DNA of 7,494 bases from an uncultured Oscillospiraceae bacterium. GTDB taxonomy: Bacteria; Bacillota; Clostridia; Oscillospirales; Acutalibacteraceae. Positions 7,435-7,494 of this stretch are shown piece after piece; within the stretch, counting starts at the first letter, position 1, and every line of letters starts with the position of its first letter. Made by a program: the position numbers and the translations under genes. The stretch is from NCBI GenBank assembly GCA_900552605.1, contig USAR01000066.1:1-7494 (forward strand), in the 5' to 3' direction. The notes under the pieces are model-generated. The model saw nothing but the letters and a program-made list of their open reading frames with translations. It was not told where the DNA came from and did not search any database.

Positions 7435-7494
7435 ATGGCAGATACGAAAAGCATTATGATAGTCGGAGTCGGCGGACAGGGAACACTTCTTGCA
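7435..7494 (+). CDS. iorB: Indolepyruvate oxidoreductase beta subunit, N-terminal fragment (right edge)
   Basis: Only the first 20 codons lie in the window: MADTKSI followed by MIVGVGGQGTLLA. The V-G-x-G-G-Q-G-x-x-x-A glycine-rich start is the hallmark of IorB and the related gamma domain of 2-oxoacid:ferredoxin oxidoreductases. The ATG comes 2 nt after the iorA stop, with AAGGAGGAGG inside the 3' end of iorA as its ribosome binding site. This indicates coupled translation of two subunits of one enzyme. Identity rests on this short motif plus position directly after iorA. Confidence 0.9.
   Translation, partial: MADTKSIMIVGVGGQGTLLA

Noticed and set aside
1..7494. CRISPR arrays, transposases, insertion-sequence ends, tRNA or rRNA genes
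   Set aside because: I saw no spaced direct repeats, transposase motifs, terminal inverted repeats or tRNA-like cloverleaf ends in the window.

Overview
The window looks like a chromosomal fragment from an anaerobic Gram-positive bacterium of the class Clostridia, probably an Oscillospiraceae/Lachnospiraceae-type gut or rumen organism. This rests on four things. A T-box leader is a mainly Firmicutes riboswitch. Strong AGGAGG-type ribosome binding sites precede every gene. Ferredoxin-dependent 2-oxoacid metabolism indicates an anaerobe. A repeat-rich secreted protein carries the C-x-H-x-x-T ... K-G-Y-T-G-D signature common in clostridial surface proteins. The genus is inference; no rRNA or marker gene is present.

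Layout. Positions 1-1596 on the minus strand hold the 5' part of a large secreted, repeat-containing protein gene that runs off the left edge. It has a promoter, a ribosome binding site and a signal peptide, but two in-frame TAA codons (1402-1404 and 580-582) interrupt an otherwise open frame of 532 codons, so it is called a pseudogene. Positions 1597-1763 are a divergent promoter region. On the plus strand, 1764-3497 encodes a 577-residue regulator with two tandem XRE/lambda-repressor-type helix-turn-helix domains and a C-terminal region of about 400 residues that I do not recognise.

Positions 3498-4045 contain no protein gene. They hold at least one good promoter, a nested inverted repeat and a nearly complete T-box riboswitch: Stem I with loop-E motif, stem IIA/B with an F-box-like CCGTTA, stem III, the T-box AGGTGGTACCGCGG, and an 11-bp terminator. 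It controls a tight operon: an AMP-forming acyl-CoA ligase (4046-5683), iorA for the alpha subunit of an indolepyruvate/2-oxoacid:ferredoxin oxidoreductase (5696-7432), and the first 20 codons of iorB (7435 to the right edge).

How the genes work together. The ligase would activate a carboxylic acid to its CoA thioester at the cost of ATP. IorAB interconverts acyl-CoA + CO2 + reduced ferredoxin with a 2-oxoacid + CoA. A T-box turns genes on when a particular tRNA is uncharged, which is the logic of amino-acid supply. The most economical reading is therefore a salvage route: organic acid -> acyl-CoA -> 2-oxoacid -> amino acid, by reductive carboxylation. The specifier codon would show whether the product is aromatic (UAC, Tyr) or branched-chain (UUA, Leu; AUU, Ile), and I could not settle it by eye. 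The operon and the unusual interrupted surface-protein gene are the parts most worth a second look.
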